Shown: positions 24,560-32,579 of the stretch, piece by piece
How the letters are laid out: the number at the start of each line of letters is the position of its first letter
Position numbering within the stretch: position 1 is the stretch's first letter
Assembly: GCA_016783355.1 (NCBI GenBank)
Contig: JADHWR010000001.1
Span: forward strand, 14,024 to 78,023
DNA: 64,000 bases
Direction of reading: 5' to 3'
DNA from: Candidatus Omnitrophota bacterium
GTDB taxonomy: Bacteria > Omnitrophota > Gorgyraeia > Gygaellales > JAHJCI01
The notes under the pieces: generated by a model
What the model saw: only the letters and a program-made list of their open reading frames with translations
Database searches by the model: none
What the model was told of the DNA's origin: nothing
Program-made: the position numbers and the translations under genes

Positions 24560-25432
24560 TTAAACGAGCTCTGCCCGGCGTATTAACTCTGGCACCAAAT
24601 TGCTCAAGCCCAAAGGCATAATGTGGACTCCCGCGCACATTGGCTTCAATTCTTTAATCAATCCAACAGCAATCTTCATTGACATCTGCCGCCGATCCGA
24701 GGCCTTCTCCATTTCCTTTATTAGATTATCAGGAACCTTTATACCGGAAATATTCTTATTCATATAACGTGCCATTTGAGCAGATTTTAATGGAATTATA
24801 CCGGTTAATATAGTTGTTTTTAAATGTTTTATCTTTGATAAAAAGACAACGAATTTTTCTATATCGAAAATTGCCTGGGTCTGGAAAAACTGGGCACCGT
24901 GCTCAATCTTTTTCTCCATCTTCATAATTTCAGGTTCAAAAGGCTCGGCGCCCGGATTTACTACGGCGCCAGCACAGAACTGGGGACTCCTTCCTTCCAG
25001 GGGGGCGCCACTCATATCAAAGCCCTCCTCTAATTTCTTTATTACACTTAAAAGCTCTATTGAATTTAAGTCAAATACTGCTTTTGCTTGCGGATGATCT
25101 CCTTTATCCGGAGAATCTCCTGTTAAAATCAAGATATTCTTAATACCAAAGGCTGCGGCGGCTAAAATATCTGATTGGAGGGCAAGCCGATTCCGGTCAC
25201 GACAGGTAACTTGAAAAATAGGCTCAAAACCATTTTGTTTTAAGATGATTGAACCGGCAAGAGAACTCAAGCGCATTACGGCACTCTGTAGGTCTGTAAC
25301 ATTTATGGCATCGATGCTTGCACCTAAAATCTTTGCCTCCTCTAAAATTAGAGCCGAATCTGCGCCTTTTGGTGGCCCAATTTCTGAAGTGATTAAAAAT
25401 TTTCCTGAGTGAATTTTTTCTTGAAAAGTCAT
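24560..25432 (-). CDS. metF: Methylenetetrahydrofolate reductase
   Basis: MetF (290 residues) reduces 5,10-methylene-THF to 5-methyl-THF, the last step of the Wood-Ljungdahl methyl branch and also a step of methionine synthesis. The TIM-barrel signatures are LITSEIGPPKG, DAINVTDLQS, IFQVTCRDRNR, LILTGDSP and GAQFFQTQAIFD. It overlaps folD as ATGA and closes the fhs-fchA-folD-metF run. No metV or rnfC-like partner is adjacent, so its electron donor is open. Confidence 0.94.
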   Translation of the reverse strand: MTFQEKIHSGKFLITSEIGPPKGADSALILEEAKILGASIDAINVTDLQSAVMRLSSLAGSIILKQNGFEPIFQVTCRDRNRLALQSDILAAAAFGIKNILILTGDSPDKGDHPQAKAVFDLNSIELLSVIKKLEEGFDMSGAPLEGRSPQFCAGAVVNPGAEPFEPEIMKMEKKIEHGAQFFQTQAIFDIEKFVVFLSKIKHLKTTILTGIIPLKSAQMARYMNKNISGIKVPDNLIKEMEKASDRRQMSMKIAVGLIKELKPMCAGVHIMPLGLSNLVPELIRRAELV

Positions 25433-26274
25433 TTTTTCCTTTGTATCTTTGCTGCCTCAACAAGATTGCGCAAAAGCATCATTACAGTAAGGGGGCCTAC
25501 GCCTCCAGGAACTGGTGTAATCCAGGAGGCCCTCTTTGCTGCTTCTTCAAACTCAACATCTCCCACAATTTTACCATTAGCCCTGTTTATCCCGACGTCA
25601 ATCACAACGGCACCTTCTTTAATCCATTTACCCTTAATTAATCCTGCTCTACCCACAGCAGAAATAAGAACCTGCGCTCTCTCTACATGCTTGGCTAAAT
25701 TACCCTTTTCGCTGGTTGCAATATGGCAGACCGCAACTGTAGCAAACTTCTCAAGAAGCATCAATGCCAGGGGCTTACCGACAATCCTGCTGTGTCCAAC
25801 AATAACCACCTCTTTACCATATAAGTCAATACCAGTTACCTCCAGTAACTGCATTACTGCTGCTGTAGTAGTAGGTAAAATCAAGGCATCCCCAACAATA
25901 AGACTCCCCAAATTACTCAGAGACACCCCTTCTATATCCTTTTGGGGCGAAAGTATACTGCTTATCTTTTTATGATCAATATGGACAGGTAAAGGGAACA
26001 TTACAACTATCCCGTTTACGTGTTTATCCTGATTTAATCTCTGAATCAGACCGCTGAGGTCTTTTTCTGTTATAACTTGAGACAATTTATGCAATTGACA
26101 CTCAATTCCTAAAGCAGAGGATTCTTTTTTCTGTGCTTTAATGTAGGAATCACAACCGGGATTATCTCCTACCTGAATAGTTGCCAAAACCGGCCTGATC
26201 TTAAAATCAGAGATTTCTTTTGCTAAAGAATTCTTAATCCTGCGCGCAATTGGTCCTGCCTCTAATAATCTCAT
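25429..26274 (-). CDS. folD: Methylenetetrahydrofolate dehydrogenase / methenyl-THF cyclohydrolase
   Basis: This 281-residue bifunctional enzyme interconverts methylene-, methenyl- and 10-formyl-THF. The catalytic-domain motif GCDSYIKAQKKESSALGIE carries the conserved Tyr and Lys, and the NAD(P) site reads VVIVGHSRIVGKPLALML. The C-terminal PVPGGVGPLTVMMLLRN is diagnostic. A separate cyclohydrolase (fchA) lies upstream, so only the dehydrogenase activity may be essential here. Confidence 0.95.
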   Translation of the reverse strand: MRLLEAGPIARRIKNSLAKEISDFKIRPVLATIQVGDNPGCDSYIKAQKKESSALGIECQLHKLSQVITEKDLSGLIQRLNQDKHVNGIVVMFPLPVHIDHKKISSILSPQKDIEGVSLSNLGSLIVGDALILPTTTAAVMQLLEVTGIDLYGKEVVIVGHSRIVGKPLALMLLEKFATVAVCHIATSEKGNLAKHVERAQVLISAVGRAGLIKGKWIKEGAVVIDVGINRANGKIVGDVEFEEAAKRASWITPVPGGVGPLTVMMLLRNLVEAAKIQRKK

Positions 26275-26382
26275 TGTTTCATTTCAGAAGTCCTGACTTG
26301 CGAACTATTCAAGCGGGTCCTGGCAGCCCACCGCCTCGCCACCCGCTTGGTATGCAACCTTACGAAACCTTCTCTGTGTCCA
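26275..26382 (-). other. GC-rich structured spacer between fchA and folD
   Basis: This 108-bp gap interrupts an otherwise tightly packed operon. It contains an eight-base-pair stem AAGCGGGT (26311-26318) / ACCCGCTT (26341-26348) enclosing a GC-rich loop, and a second small palindrome AAGTC/GACTT. It does not match the ZTP, THF or SAM riboswitch consensus sequences I know. Confidence 0.5.
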
Positions 26383-26916
26383 TTATTTGGTAGACAATAC
26401 ATCGTTACATTTTTCCTCAATAAAAGCTCTTCTGTTTCTAACATAGCGATAACTTAGCTGAAGTTCTTTAATAATCTTTGCGCTTCTTTTTTTCTCTAAA
26501 TTCCTTAGATTTATCTTAACATTAAAATAAGCACTCCCAAATCCTGCCTCAAGCAAAACCGCGGCTACAGCGACATCACTAATTAAGTTTTTATTTGCCT
26601 TCGGGAAAAGCAGGGCACATAGTTTTATTCCTTGCTTAGAAAGCCGGGCTACCTTCAAGGGTACATTTAATACTAAGTTTTTCTTTCCGCTTTTAAAAGC
26701 AAAAATGTCCAGATCCACCAGTTTTAAAAATTCCTTTCTTAGGCTTTCGGATTTGCGAAGTCCCCCCCTCATCTCTCCTTTACTAAAATTAATGACCATG
26801 CTGATTAAAGCCATACCCATCGCCGAGGTTAATGCCGCAGCTGCTCCACCGCCTGGAGTGGACTTCCTTGCCGATAAATCATCCAGATAACTTTTGAGTG
26901 ATTTATTATAATACAT
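26383..26916 (-). CDS. fchA: Methenyltetrahydrofolate cyclohydrolase / formiminotransferase-cyclodeaminase family
   Basis: This 177-residue protein matches the cyclodeaminase domain family used as methenyl-THF cyclohydrolase in acetogens. The glycine-rich start KSTPGGGAAAALTSAMGMAL and the ISDVAVAAVLLEAGFGSAYFNV segment are typical. It is about 30 residues shorter than usual, because the segment between DIFAFKSGKK and VPLKVARLSK is trimmed. It overlaps fhs by 11 bases. The operon makes the C1 role more likely than histidine degradation. Confidence 0.85.
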   Translation of the reverse strand: MYYNKSLKSYLDDLSARKSTPGGGAAAALTSAMGMALISMVINFSKGEMRGGLRKSESLRKEFLKLVDLDIFAFKSGKKNLVLNVPLKVARLSKQGIKLCALLFPKANKNLISDVAVAAVLLEAGFGSAYFNVKINLRNLEKKRSAKIIKELQLSYRYVRNRRAFIEEKCNDVLSTK

Positions 26917-28450
26917 TTTTTAGCCGGGGCTTCTTTGGCAAGCCGGGCATAGTCTGAATATTGCCACAGTAAACCAGGATAAATCCTGCGCCCGCAGCAA
27001 TCCTTAAATCACGCACAGATAAAGTAAATTTTGAAGGCGCGCCTTTCAATTTCGGATTATGAGATAAAGAAAGATGTGTTTTTACCATGCAAACAGGTAA
27101 ATTGTTAAGGCGCTTTAACCTCTTTAATTTCTCTCTAGCCATCGAACTAAATTTTACTCTCCCTGCTCCATAGATGAGTTTTGCAATCGTCTCAATCTTT
27201 TTTTCTAAAGGCATCGCCAATGGATATAAAAATCTAAAATTATTCCTCTTTTGTTGCGCTGCCTCAATTACTGCCTCTGCTAAAGAAAGGCCTCCACGGG
27301 AGCCTAACTGATGAACCTGGCAAATTTCAGCCTTTAGGGCACCAAACTCGATCGCCTTTTGTTTAATTAAAGCCAACTGGCTTTGTGAGTCTCCCTGGAA
27401 GCGATTGATTGCCACAATCACAGGAATTCCAAAAATACGGACATTCTCAATCTGTTTTTTCAGGTTCTCTAAACCATGCACTCTTAATGCCCGCATAGAA
27501 CAAACCAACACAGCTACATCGGGCTTGAGATGTCCTTGTCGGCATTTAATGTTAAAAAACTTCTCTGCGCCGCAATCTGCACCAAAACCTGCTTCGGTGA
27601 TAACAAAATCAGAAAGCGAAAGTGCAATCTTATCGGCAATAATGGAATTTGCCCCGTGGGCAATATTGCCGAAGGGGCTTGTATGGACAAAACAGGGCGT
27701 CCCTTGCGCTGTCTGCACTAAATTTGGCTTTATTGCATCTTTCAGTAAATCGGCTATTAATGAGTCGAGCTTTAAATCTTTTAAGGTGATACCGTTGCCG
27801 CTAAGATCATTACCAATCTCTATTCTTTTTACGCGCCGCTTTAACTCATTAAAATCATTACACAAAGAAAGCACAGCCATAATCTCAGAAGCAGCTGTAA
27901 TATCAAAGCCTGTAATATAGGAAAGCGATTTGTTATTCACTGCTTTTATTTTTCTTAAAAAACGGTCGCTTATCTCTAATGTCCTGTGCCAATAAATTCT
28001 CTTTGCATCTATATTTAAAGGATTGCCGCGATAGACTAAATTGTCAATGAATGCAGCAATGAAATTATTGGCCGTCTCAATAGCGAAACTGTCACCTGTA
28101 AAATATAGATTGATGTCTCTGTAGGGAAAAACCTGTGAATAGCCGCTACCTGTGCCTGGGCCCTTGCGTCCGAAAAGAAGCGCAACGGAAGGCTGACGAA
28201 TACAAACAAAGCTTTTTTTCTTCAGGCTATTTAAGGCCATTGATAAACCAATAGCAATGGTAGTTTTTCCCTCACCAAGAACCGTAGGGGTCATTGCTGT
28301 AACCAAAATATACTTACCCTGCTTCCTTTTTTTTATTTCATCAAGAATACCTAAGTCTACCTTAGCAATATATGGCCCGAAATGAGTAAGGTAAATTTTG
28401 CCAATATTTGCCTTGGCTGCTATTTTTTCGATTGGCTGTAATTTTAACAT
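26906..28450 (-). CDS. fhs: Formate-tetrahydrofolate ligase
   Basis: Fhs (514 residues) activates formate with ATP to 10-formyl-THF, the entry of the Wood-Ljungdahl methyl branch. The ATP site MTPTVLGEGKTTIAIGL is conserved, as are RQPSVALLFGRKGPGTGSGY (FGxKG segment), EAGFGADCGAEKFFNIKCR and VAINRF. At 514 residues it is at the short end of the family (about 540-560). It is preceded by yraN by one base and followed by fchA, folD and metF. Confidence 0.95.
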   Translation of the reverse strand: MLKLQPIEKIAAKANIGKIYLTHFGPYIAKVDLGILDEIKKRKQGKYILVTAMTPTVLGEGKTTIAIGLSMALNSLKKKSFVCIRQPSVALLFGRKGPGTGSGYSQVFPYRDINLYFTGDSFAIETANNFIAAFIDNLVYRGNPLNIDAKRIYWHRTLEISDRFLRKIKAVNNKSLSYITGFDITAASEIMAVLSLCNDFNELKRRVKRIEIGNDLSGNGITLKDLKLDSLIADLLKDAIKPNLVQTAQGTPCFVHTSPFGNIAHGANSIIADKIALSLSDFVITEAGFGADCGAEKFFNIKCRQGHLKPDVAVLVCSMRALRVHGLENLKKQIENVRIFGIPVIVAINRFQGDSQSQLALIKQKAIEFGALKAEICQVHQLGSRGGLSLAEAVIEAAQQKRNNFRFLYPLAMPLEKKIETIAKLIYGAGRVKFSSMAREKLKRLKRLNNLPVCMVKTHLSLSHNPKLKGAPSKFTLSVRDLRIAAGAGFILVYCGNIQTMPGLPKKPRLKNVL

Positions 28451-28451
28451 C

Positions 28452-28835
28452 TTAATAAATGTAACCTGTGTCGAGACTAAAGGCGTTCTTAAACAAATCT
28501 ATTTGCGGATTTTCTTCGAGTAAAATCGAGATAACATCGAAACGCGCCGGCTTAGTTAACAGTGCATTTCTCTTGAGAAAACCTAAAGCAGTCTTTGCTA
28601 TCTTTCTCTGTTTGTTCCTGCCCACGGCCTCATAGGGCAGGCCAAAGTGAACGCTGCGCCTAAGTTTAACTTCAATAAAACAAACTATGCCTTTATCCCT
28701 GGCAATAATATCAATCTGGCCAAGTTTTGTATGGTAATCCGTAGTAATAATCTTATAACCCCTCTTTTTCAAAAAAGCCACTGCCATTCCTTCTCCTGTC
28801 TTTCCTAATTCTAAATTGTTCCGCCTAGTTATCAT
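28452..28835 (-). CDS. yraN: UPF0102 family protein (YraN-like putative endonuclease)
   Basis: This 127-residue protein has the restriction-endonuclease-like core of the UPF0102 family: LGKTGEGMAVAFLKKRGY, LGQIDIIARD and CFIEVKLRR, with the D-ExK pattern. Function is not firmly established. It follows rnhB with an 11-base overlap, the order seen in many bacteria. Confidence 0.9.
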   Translation of the reverse strand: MITRRNNLELGKTGEGMAVAFLKKRGYKIITTDYHTKLGQIDIIARDKGIVCFIEVKLRRSVHFGLPYEAVGRNKQRKIAKTALGFLKRNALLTKPARFDVISILLEENPQIDLFKNAFSLDTGYIY

Positions 28836-29430
28836 TCCAGGAAAACGTTAGGCGATGTATTACCGATGAGCCAAAATTACAAAGAGCCTGACGGTGCCCC
28901 ACTGTACCATAGCCCTTATGGCGGCTGAAGCCATATTCTGGCCAGCGTAAATCATATAGACTCATCAGGTGGTCACGAACGACTTTGGCTAAAATAGAAG
29001 CGCAAGCAATACTCTTTGATTTTGCATCACCCTTAATAATATTAACTACAGGATAATCCACGGATAACCTTAGATTACCATCAAGGAGAATGCCGATGCG
29101 TCTTCTTCTCTTATCTAATTTCTCGATTAAATTCTTTAGTGCCTCCTCCATTGCCCTTTTTGTCGCCACAAGAATGTTCACTCTGTCAATCGTCCTCGCT
29201 TTAATCATCCCCAGGCCAAAGATAGACTTTTGCATAATTTCCGGAAAGGCATCAGTTCTCCTTTTTGAACTTAACCTTTTGGAGTCATCAATTTTGTTTT
29301 TAAAAGTCCAACTGGTCAAACACACAGCAGCAGCAACCACTGCCCCTGCCAAACAACCCCTGCCTACCTCATCTATTCCGATAATTGTATCAAATCCTTG
29401 CCTCTTTAGTTTTTTCTCATAATAAAGCAT
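28825..29430 (-). CDS. rnhB: Ribonuclease HII
   Basis: RNase HII removes ribonucleotides from DNA. The DEVGRG motif with its first acidic residues is in IGIDEVGRGCLAG, the third acidic residue is in ILLDGNLRL, and IKGDAKSKSIACASILAKV is typical. ATG 29430 (MLYYEKK) lies one base after the relE stop and is preferred over a TTG at 29460 inside relE. The usual upstream neighbour rplS is separated from it by a toxin-antitoxin pair. Confidence 0.94.
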   Translation of the reverse strand: MLYYEKKLKRQGFDTIIGIDEVGRGCLAGAVVAAAVCLTSWTFKNKIDDSKRLSSKRRTDAFPEIMQKSIFGLGMIKARTIDRVNILVATKRAMEEALKNLIEKLDKRRRRIGILLDGNLRLSVDYPVVNIIKGDAKSKSIACASILAKVVRDHLMSLYDLRWPEYGFSRHKGYGTVGHRQALCNFGSSVIHRLTFSWNDN

Positions 29431-29431
29431 C

Positions 29432-29692
29432 CTATCTATAAACCTCTCTTCTGTGGGCAATGTCTAAAATATAGACAGTTATTTCTTGCTTTTCAATAGA
29501 ATAAATAATTCTGTATACGCCAACCCTGAAAGAATATTTGCCTTTCAATCTATCCTTCAGGGTTTTACCTAAAAAGGGATTGGTTTTAAGGAGCTCTAAG
29601 GCATTATCAATGCGTTGAAATAATTCTTTATTGCTAATAAATAACTTACGATAGAATTTCTCCGCGTCTCTAAGTAAGATTATTTTATACAA
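29432..29692 (-). CDS. RelE/ParE family toxin
   Basis: The 86-residue protein has the RelE fold pattern: an N-terminal strand and helices (MYKIILLRDAEKFYRKL), LKDRLKGKYSFRVGVYRIIYSI and YILDIAHRREVYR at the end. The last segment includes the HRREVY end typical of mRNA-cleaving members. It overlaps the antitoxin gene by eight bases. mRNA interferase activity is inferred from family. Confidence 0.92.
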   Translation of the reverse strand: MYKIILLRDAEKFYRKLFISNKELFQRIDNALELLKTNPFLGKTLKDRLKGKYSFRVGVYRIIYSIEKQEITVYILDIAHRREVYR

Positions 29693-29960
29693 GGCCGAGC
29701 TCTTTTTTTATGTCATCTAAAGAGTGTCCGCGGCTGGATTTTTTTTCTTTCTCAGCCTTCGAGAGACGACGCATAAGAACCTTATCAGATTGAATATCCA
29801 TAGTCTCCAAAATGCTCTCATAATCATCGATGCTCATAATTACTGCCTCAGGATTACCTCTCTTGGTTATTATATATCTGGCAAACCTCTCACTGACGCT
29901 CTTTAGAACTTTAGCTAATTTAGGCCTTAACTCTCTTACTGATATTGTTGCTATACTCAT
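29685..29960 (-). CDS. Phd/YefM-type antitoxin
   Basis: The 91-residue protein starts ATISVRELRPKLAKVLKSV and has the Phd/YefM pattern ARYIITKRGNPEAVIMSIDDYESI, followed by a charged C-terminal tail that would bind the toxin. A strong promoter with an inverted repeat lies just upstream (29982-30010), as expected for autoregulation. GGGAGG lies about ten bases before the ATG. Confidence 0.92.
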   Translation of the reverse strand: MSIATISVRELRPKLAKVLKSVSERFARYIITKRGNPEAVIMSIDDYESILETMDIQSDKVLMRRLSKAEKEKKSSRGHSLDDIKKELGLV

Positions 29961-29981
29961 CTCTTTTTCCTCCCTGTTAAA

Positions 29982-30010
29982 AGTGTACCATAATGTGTAA
30001 ACTTTGTCAA
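29982..30010 (-). promoter_or_regulatory. Promoter and probable operator of the toxin-antitoxin pair
   Basis: A perfect TTGACA (30010-30005) and TACACT (29987-29982) are 17 bases apart on the minus strand. The imperfect inverted repeat GTTTAC-N8-GTACAC spans spacer and -10 box and is a candidate antitoxin operator. It would also drive rnhB, yraN and the C1 genes. Confidence 0.7.
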
Positions 30011-30025
30011 GGATATCCTGTAGCC

Positions 30026-30361
30026 TCAGGCTCTCATTGCTCGTCTTCCTACTCTTTTTCTTAAATAATAAAGTTTTGCCCTTTTTTTCTTTGTTGCCCG
30101 GCGTAAAATATCAATGTGTTTAATCTGAGGTGAATATAATGGGAAAACATACTCCACCCCTTCGCCGTATGAAATCTTGCGCACCGTAAAAGCGCTCGCC
30201 ATACCTTTTCCCTTTTTTGCAATAACAATACCCTCAAAGGGATGCAAGCGAGCTCTCTCACCCTCAGCAATCTTTGTCAAAACCTTAACAGTATCACCCA
30301 CAGCAAAGTCTGGCATTTTATTTTTGGTATAATCTTGTTCGATCAGCTTAATCTTATCCAT
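30026..30361 (-). CDS. rplS: 50S ribosomal protein L19
   Basis: This 111-residue protein has the L19 core: FAVGDTVKVLTKIAEGERAR, PFEGIVIAKKGKGMASAFTV, RKISYGEGVEYVFPLYSP and the basic C-terminal RAKLYYLRKRVGRRA. It follows trmD after 64 bases, as in the usual trmD-rplS order. Normal length. Confidence 0.96.
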   Translation of the reverse strand: MDKIKLIEQDYTKNKMPDFAVGDTVKVLTKIAEGERARLHPFEGIVIAKKGKGMASAFTVRKISYGEGVEYVFPLYSPQIKHIDILRRATKKKRAKLYYLRKRVGRRAMRA

Positions 30362-30425
30362 TTTCTTCGCTCCTTCCTCACTCGGAGTGTAAAGTATTTA
30401 AGTTTTAACTTACACACTTATAAAC

Positions 30426-31196
30426 TTACACACTAAAAAGATCTGGTCTTTTCTTCTTTGTTACTTTAATTGCTTGTTTTCTTCTCCATTCTTCTATTTT
30501 CTTATGATTGCCGGATAAAAGAACAGAGGGTACCTTCATTCCCCTGTAATCCGCTGGACGCGTATATTGTTCGTATTCTAACAAGTTATCTTTAAATGAC
30601 TCGATTTGCAAGGATTTTTTTTCTCCGAGAACCCCAGGAATAAGTCTAATTACACAATCGATAACAACCATAGCCGGAAGCTCTCCACCAGTAAGAACGT
30701 AATCTCCAATAGAAATTTCAAAATCCACTAAATATCTTCTTACACGCTCATCAATTCCCTCATAATGCCCGCAGATTAAAATCAGATGTTTGTATTTTGC
30801 CAATCTCTGGGCAATCTTTTGGTTTAATCTCATACCCTGTGGGCTTAATAAAATAATCTTTCCCCGGCTTCGGCGGGATCCCACTTTAGCAAGAGACCTT
30901 TGACCTTTGCTTGCCCCGTAGGCCCTGCCTTTTTCAGAAAAAGCGCGGGGTCCTTCGGGGAGCTTTGAGATTATGTCTCTAATTGCATTGAAAATGGGCT
31001 CCGGTCCTAAAATCATCCCTGGACCGCCGCCAAAAGGCCGATCATCGACCTTGCGATGTTTATCAGGAGAATAATCTCTAAGATTATGTACATTTATCAT
31101 AATCTTTCTTTTCTCTCTGGCGCGCTTAATAATTGACTCATTTAAAACAGCATCAAACATCTCGGGAAATATTGTCAGGATATCAATACGCATCAT
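30426..31196 (-). CDS. trmD: tRNA (guanine37-N1)-methyltransferase, with inserted segment
   Basis: TrmD (256 residues) methylates G37 and prevents frameshifting. The SPOUT knot motifs are present: GGGPGMILGPEPIF, ILLSPQGMRLNQ, LICGHYEGIDER and SIGDYVLTGGELPA. Residues about 81-111 (EGPRAFSEKGRAYGASKGQR then SLAKVGSRRSRG) are extra relative to the family and are encoded by GC-rich DNA with CCCCG/CGGGG ends, so they look repeat-derived. The gene lacks the usual upstream rimM and rpsP; tgt is there instead. Confidence 0.94.
   Translation of the reverse strand: MMRIDILTIFPEMFDAVLNESIIKRAREKRKIMINVHNLRDYSPDKHRKVDDRPFGGGPGMILGPEPIFNAIRDIISKLPEGPRAFSEKGRAYGASKGQRSLAKVGSRRSRGKIILLSPQGMRLNQKIAQRLAKYKHLILICGHYEGIDERVRRYLVDFEISIGDYVLTGGELPAMVVIDCVIRLIPGVLGEKKSLQIESFKDNLLEYEQYTRPADYRGMKVPSVLLSGNHKKIEEWRRKQAIKVTKKKRPDLFSV
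30860..30960. repeat. Probable repeat-derived insertion inside trmD
   Basis: About 95 bp of higher GC, starting CCCCGAAGG and ending CCGGGG on the coding strand, encode a basic, Gly/Ser-rich stretch between two conserved TrmD motifs. No clear flanking duplication was found. Confidence 0.5.
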
Positions 31197-31199
31197 AGT

Positions 31200-31332
31200 A
31201 ATCTAAAAATCAGAAAAGTGTAAGGTGTAAAGCGAAAGGCGTAAAACTAATGTCTAAAGTTCAAAGTTTTTTTAAGAAAGTTTTGAGTTTTTAGTTTCAG
31301 TTTTGCGCTTTACGCCTTGCGCTTTGCACTTC
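31200..31332. repeat. Low-complexity spacer with GCGCTTTACGCCTT units
   Basis: The gap between trmD and tgt holds AAGTGTAAGG, AAGCGAAAGGCGTAAA and, inverted, TTTACGCCTTGCGCTTTGC, able to pair. The same string type occurs at 45478-45503. No gene was seen. Confidence 0.55.
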
Positions 31333-32476
31333 AATCAGCAGTATCATATCTATTCAGAAATTCTTTCTTAAATTCAACAAATCTATCCTCTTTGATTGCC
31401 TCTCTTATTTTTCGCATCAGCTCGAGATAGAAACAGATATTATGTAAAGACACAAGCCTCAGTCCAAGAATCTCATTACTGCAAAGTAAATGTCGAATAT
31501 ACGCACGAGAAAAATTTTGACAGCTATAACATGAACAGTCTTTATCCAAGGGAGAAAAATCGCAACTATAGGGGGCATTGCGAACAACTAGTTTTCCCTC
31601 ACTAGTAAAAGCAGTTCCATTTCTGCCATAACGGGTAGGAATTACACAATCAAACATATCTACGCCAATTTCTACTGCTTCTAAAATATCCTCTGGCATA
31701 CCAACACCCATAAGATAACGCGCAGCATCTTTCGGTAAATTTTCAACAATTTTATTTGTAATATTATAACTTAAACTTTTGGGTTCACCAACAGAAATCC
31801 CTCCAATAGCGTATCCATCAAAACCGATATCAACCAGTTGTCTTGCACAATCCTTTCTTAAATCCTCGTAGGTTGAACCTTGCACAATCCCGAATAATAA
31901 TTGCTTATCGCTTGCCCCGTTAGAAATATCATTTCTAACGGGGTTTGCGATTTGCGCCTTTGAGCATCTTGCCCAATCTAATGTCCTCTTCATAGCTTGC
32001 GCTGCATAATCCTTAGTGCAGGGATAATGTACGCACTCATCCAAAGGCATCATAATATCTGAACCCAAAATCTTTTGGTATTCTATTATTGTCTTTGGAG
32101 TCAAAAAATATTTGTCTCCATTAATATGCGACTGGAACTCTACTCCTTCATTAGATACCTTACGCAACAGGGCAAGGCTAAAAATCTGATAACCGCCGCT
32201 ATCGGTAAGTATGGGTCTGCGCCAGGATATAAAACGATGTAGCTGGCCTGCCTTTTTTATTATCTCTATGCCTGGCCGTAAAATGAGATGGTAAGTATTG
32301 GAAAGTAAAATTTGTGCCTCTGCTTCCTCTAACTCGCCGGGACTTAAGGTCTTCACGCTTCCCTGTGTACCTACAGGCATAAAGCAAGGAGTCTGGATAT
32401 CGCCATGGGCTGTTGCGAGAACCCCCCGACGTGCTTTGCTTTTCTTGTCTTCATAAACTAATCTAAAGGGATTCAT
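31331..32476 (-). CDS. tgt: Queuine tRNA-ribosyltransferase, with palindromic-element insertion
   Basis: Tgt (381 residues) exchanges G34 for preQ1 in queuosine tRNAs. It has the aspartates in LTDSGGYQIFSL and FDCVIPTRYGRNG, the segment GIVQGSTYEDLR, GGISVGEP, and the zinc site CSCYSCQNFSRAYIRHLL. Residues about 179-189 (NPVRNDISNGA) come from a 29-bp palindrome plus duplication, just before LLFGIVQG. It is the first gene of the tgt-trmD-rplS run. Confidence 0.95.
   Translation of the reverse strand: MNPFRLVYEDKKSKARRGVLATAHGDIQTPCFMPVGTQGSVKTLSPGELEEAEAQILLSNTYHLILRPGIEIIKKAGQLHRFISWRRPILTDSGGYQIFSLALLRKVSNEGVEFQSHINGDKYFLTPKTIIEYQKILGSDIMMPLDECVHYPCTKDYAAQAMKRTLDWARCSKAQIANPVRNDISNGASDKQLLFGIVQGSTYEDLRKDCARQLVDIGFDGYAIGGISVGEPKSLSYNITNKIVENLPKDAARYLMGVGMPEDILEAVEIGVDMFDCVIPTRYGRNGTAFTSEGKLVVRNAPYSCDFSPLDKDCSCYSCQNFSRAYIRHLLCSNEILGLRLVSLHNICFYLELMRKIREAIKEDRFVEFKKEFLNRYDTAD
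31915..31943. mobile_element. Short palindromic element E6 inside tgt
   Basis: The 29-bp element has perfect 13-bp arms (CCCCGTTAGAAAT and complement) around a three-base centre. The flanks CTTG (31911-31914) and TTTG (31944-31947) match at three of four bases. Element plus duplication is 33 bp, 11 codons. Confidence 0.9.
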
Positions 32477-32579
32477 TATCCGAAAGTTTCAGCGGAGGGA
32501 AAATAGCCAAAATATAAATGAAAGAATAATGCTTAATAATATGCAGGAAGCGACAGGAAAATAAAAACTAAAATTTTTC

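Noticed and set aside
26275..26382. Assignment of the fchA-folD gap as a ZTP (pfl) or THF riboswitch
   Set aside because: Neither of the conserved ZTP core strings nor the THF core could be found; kept only as an unassigned structured spacer.
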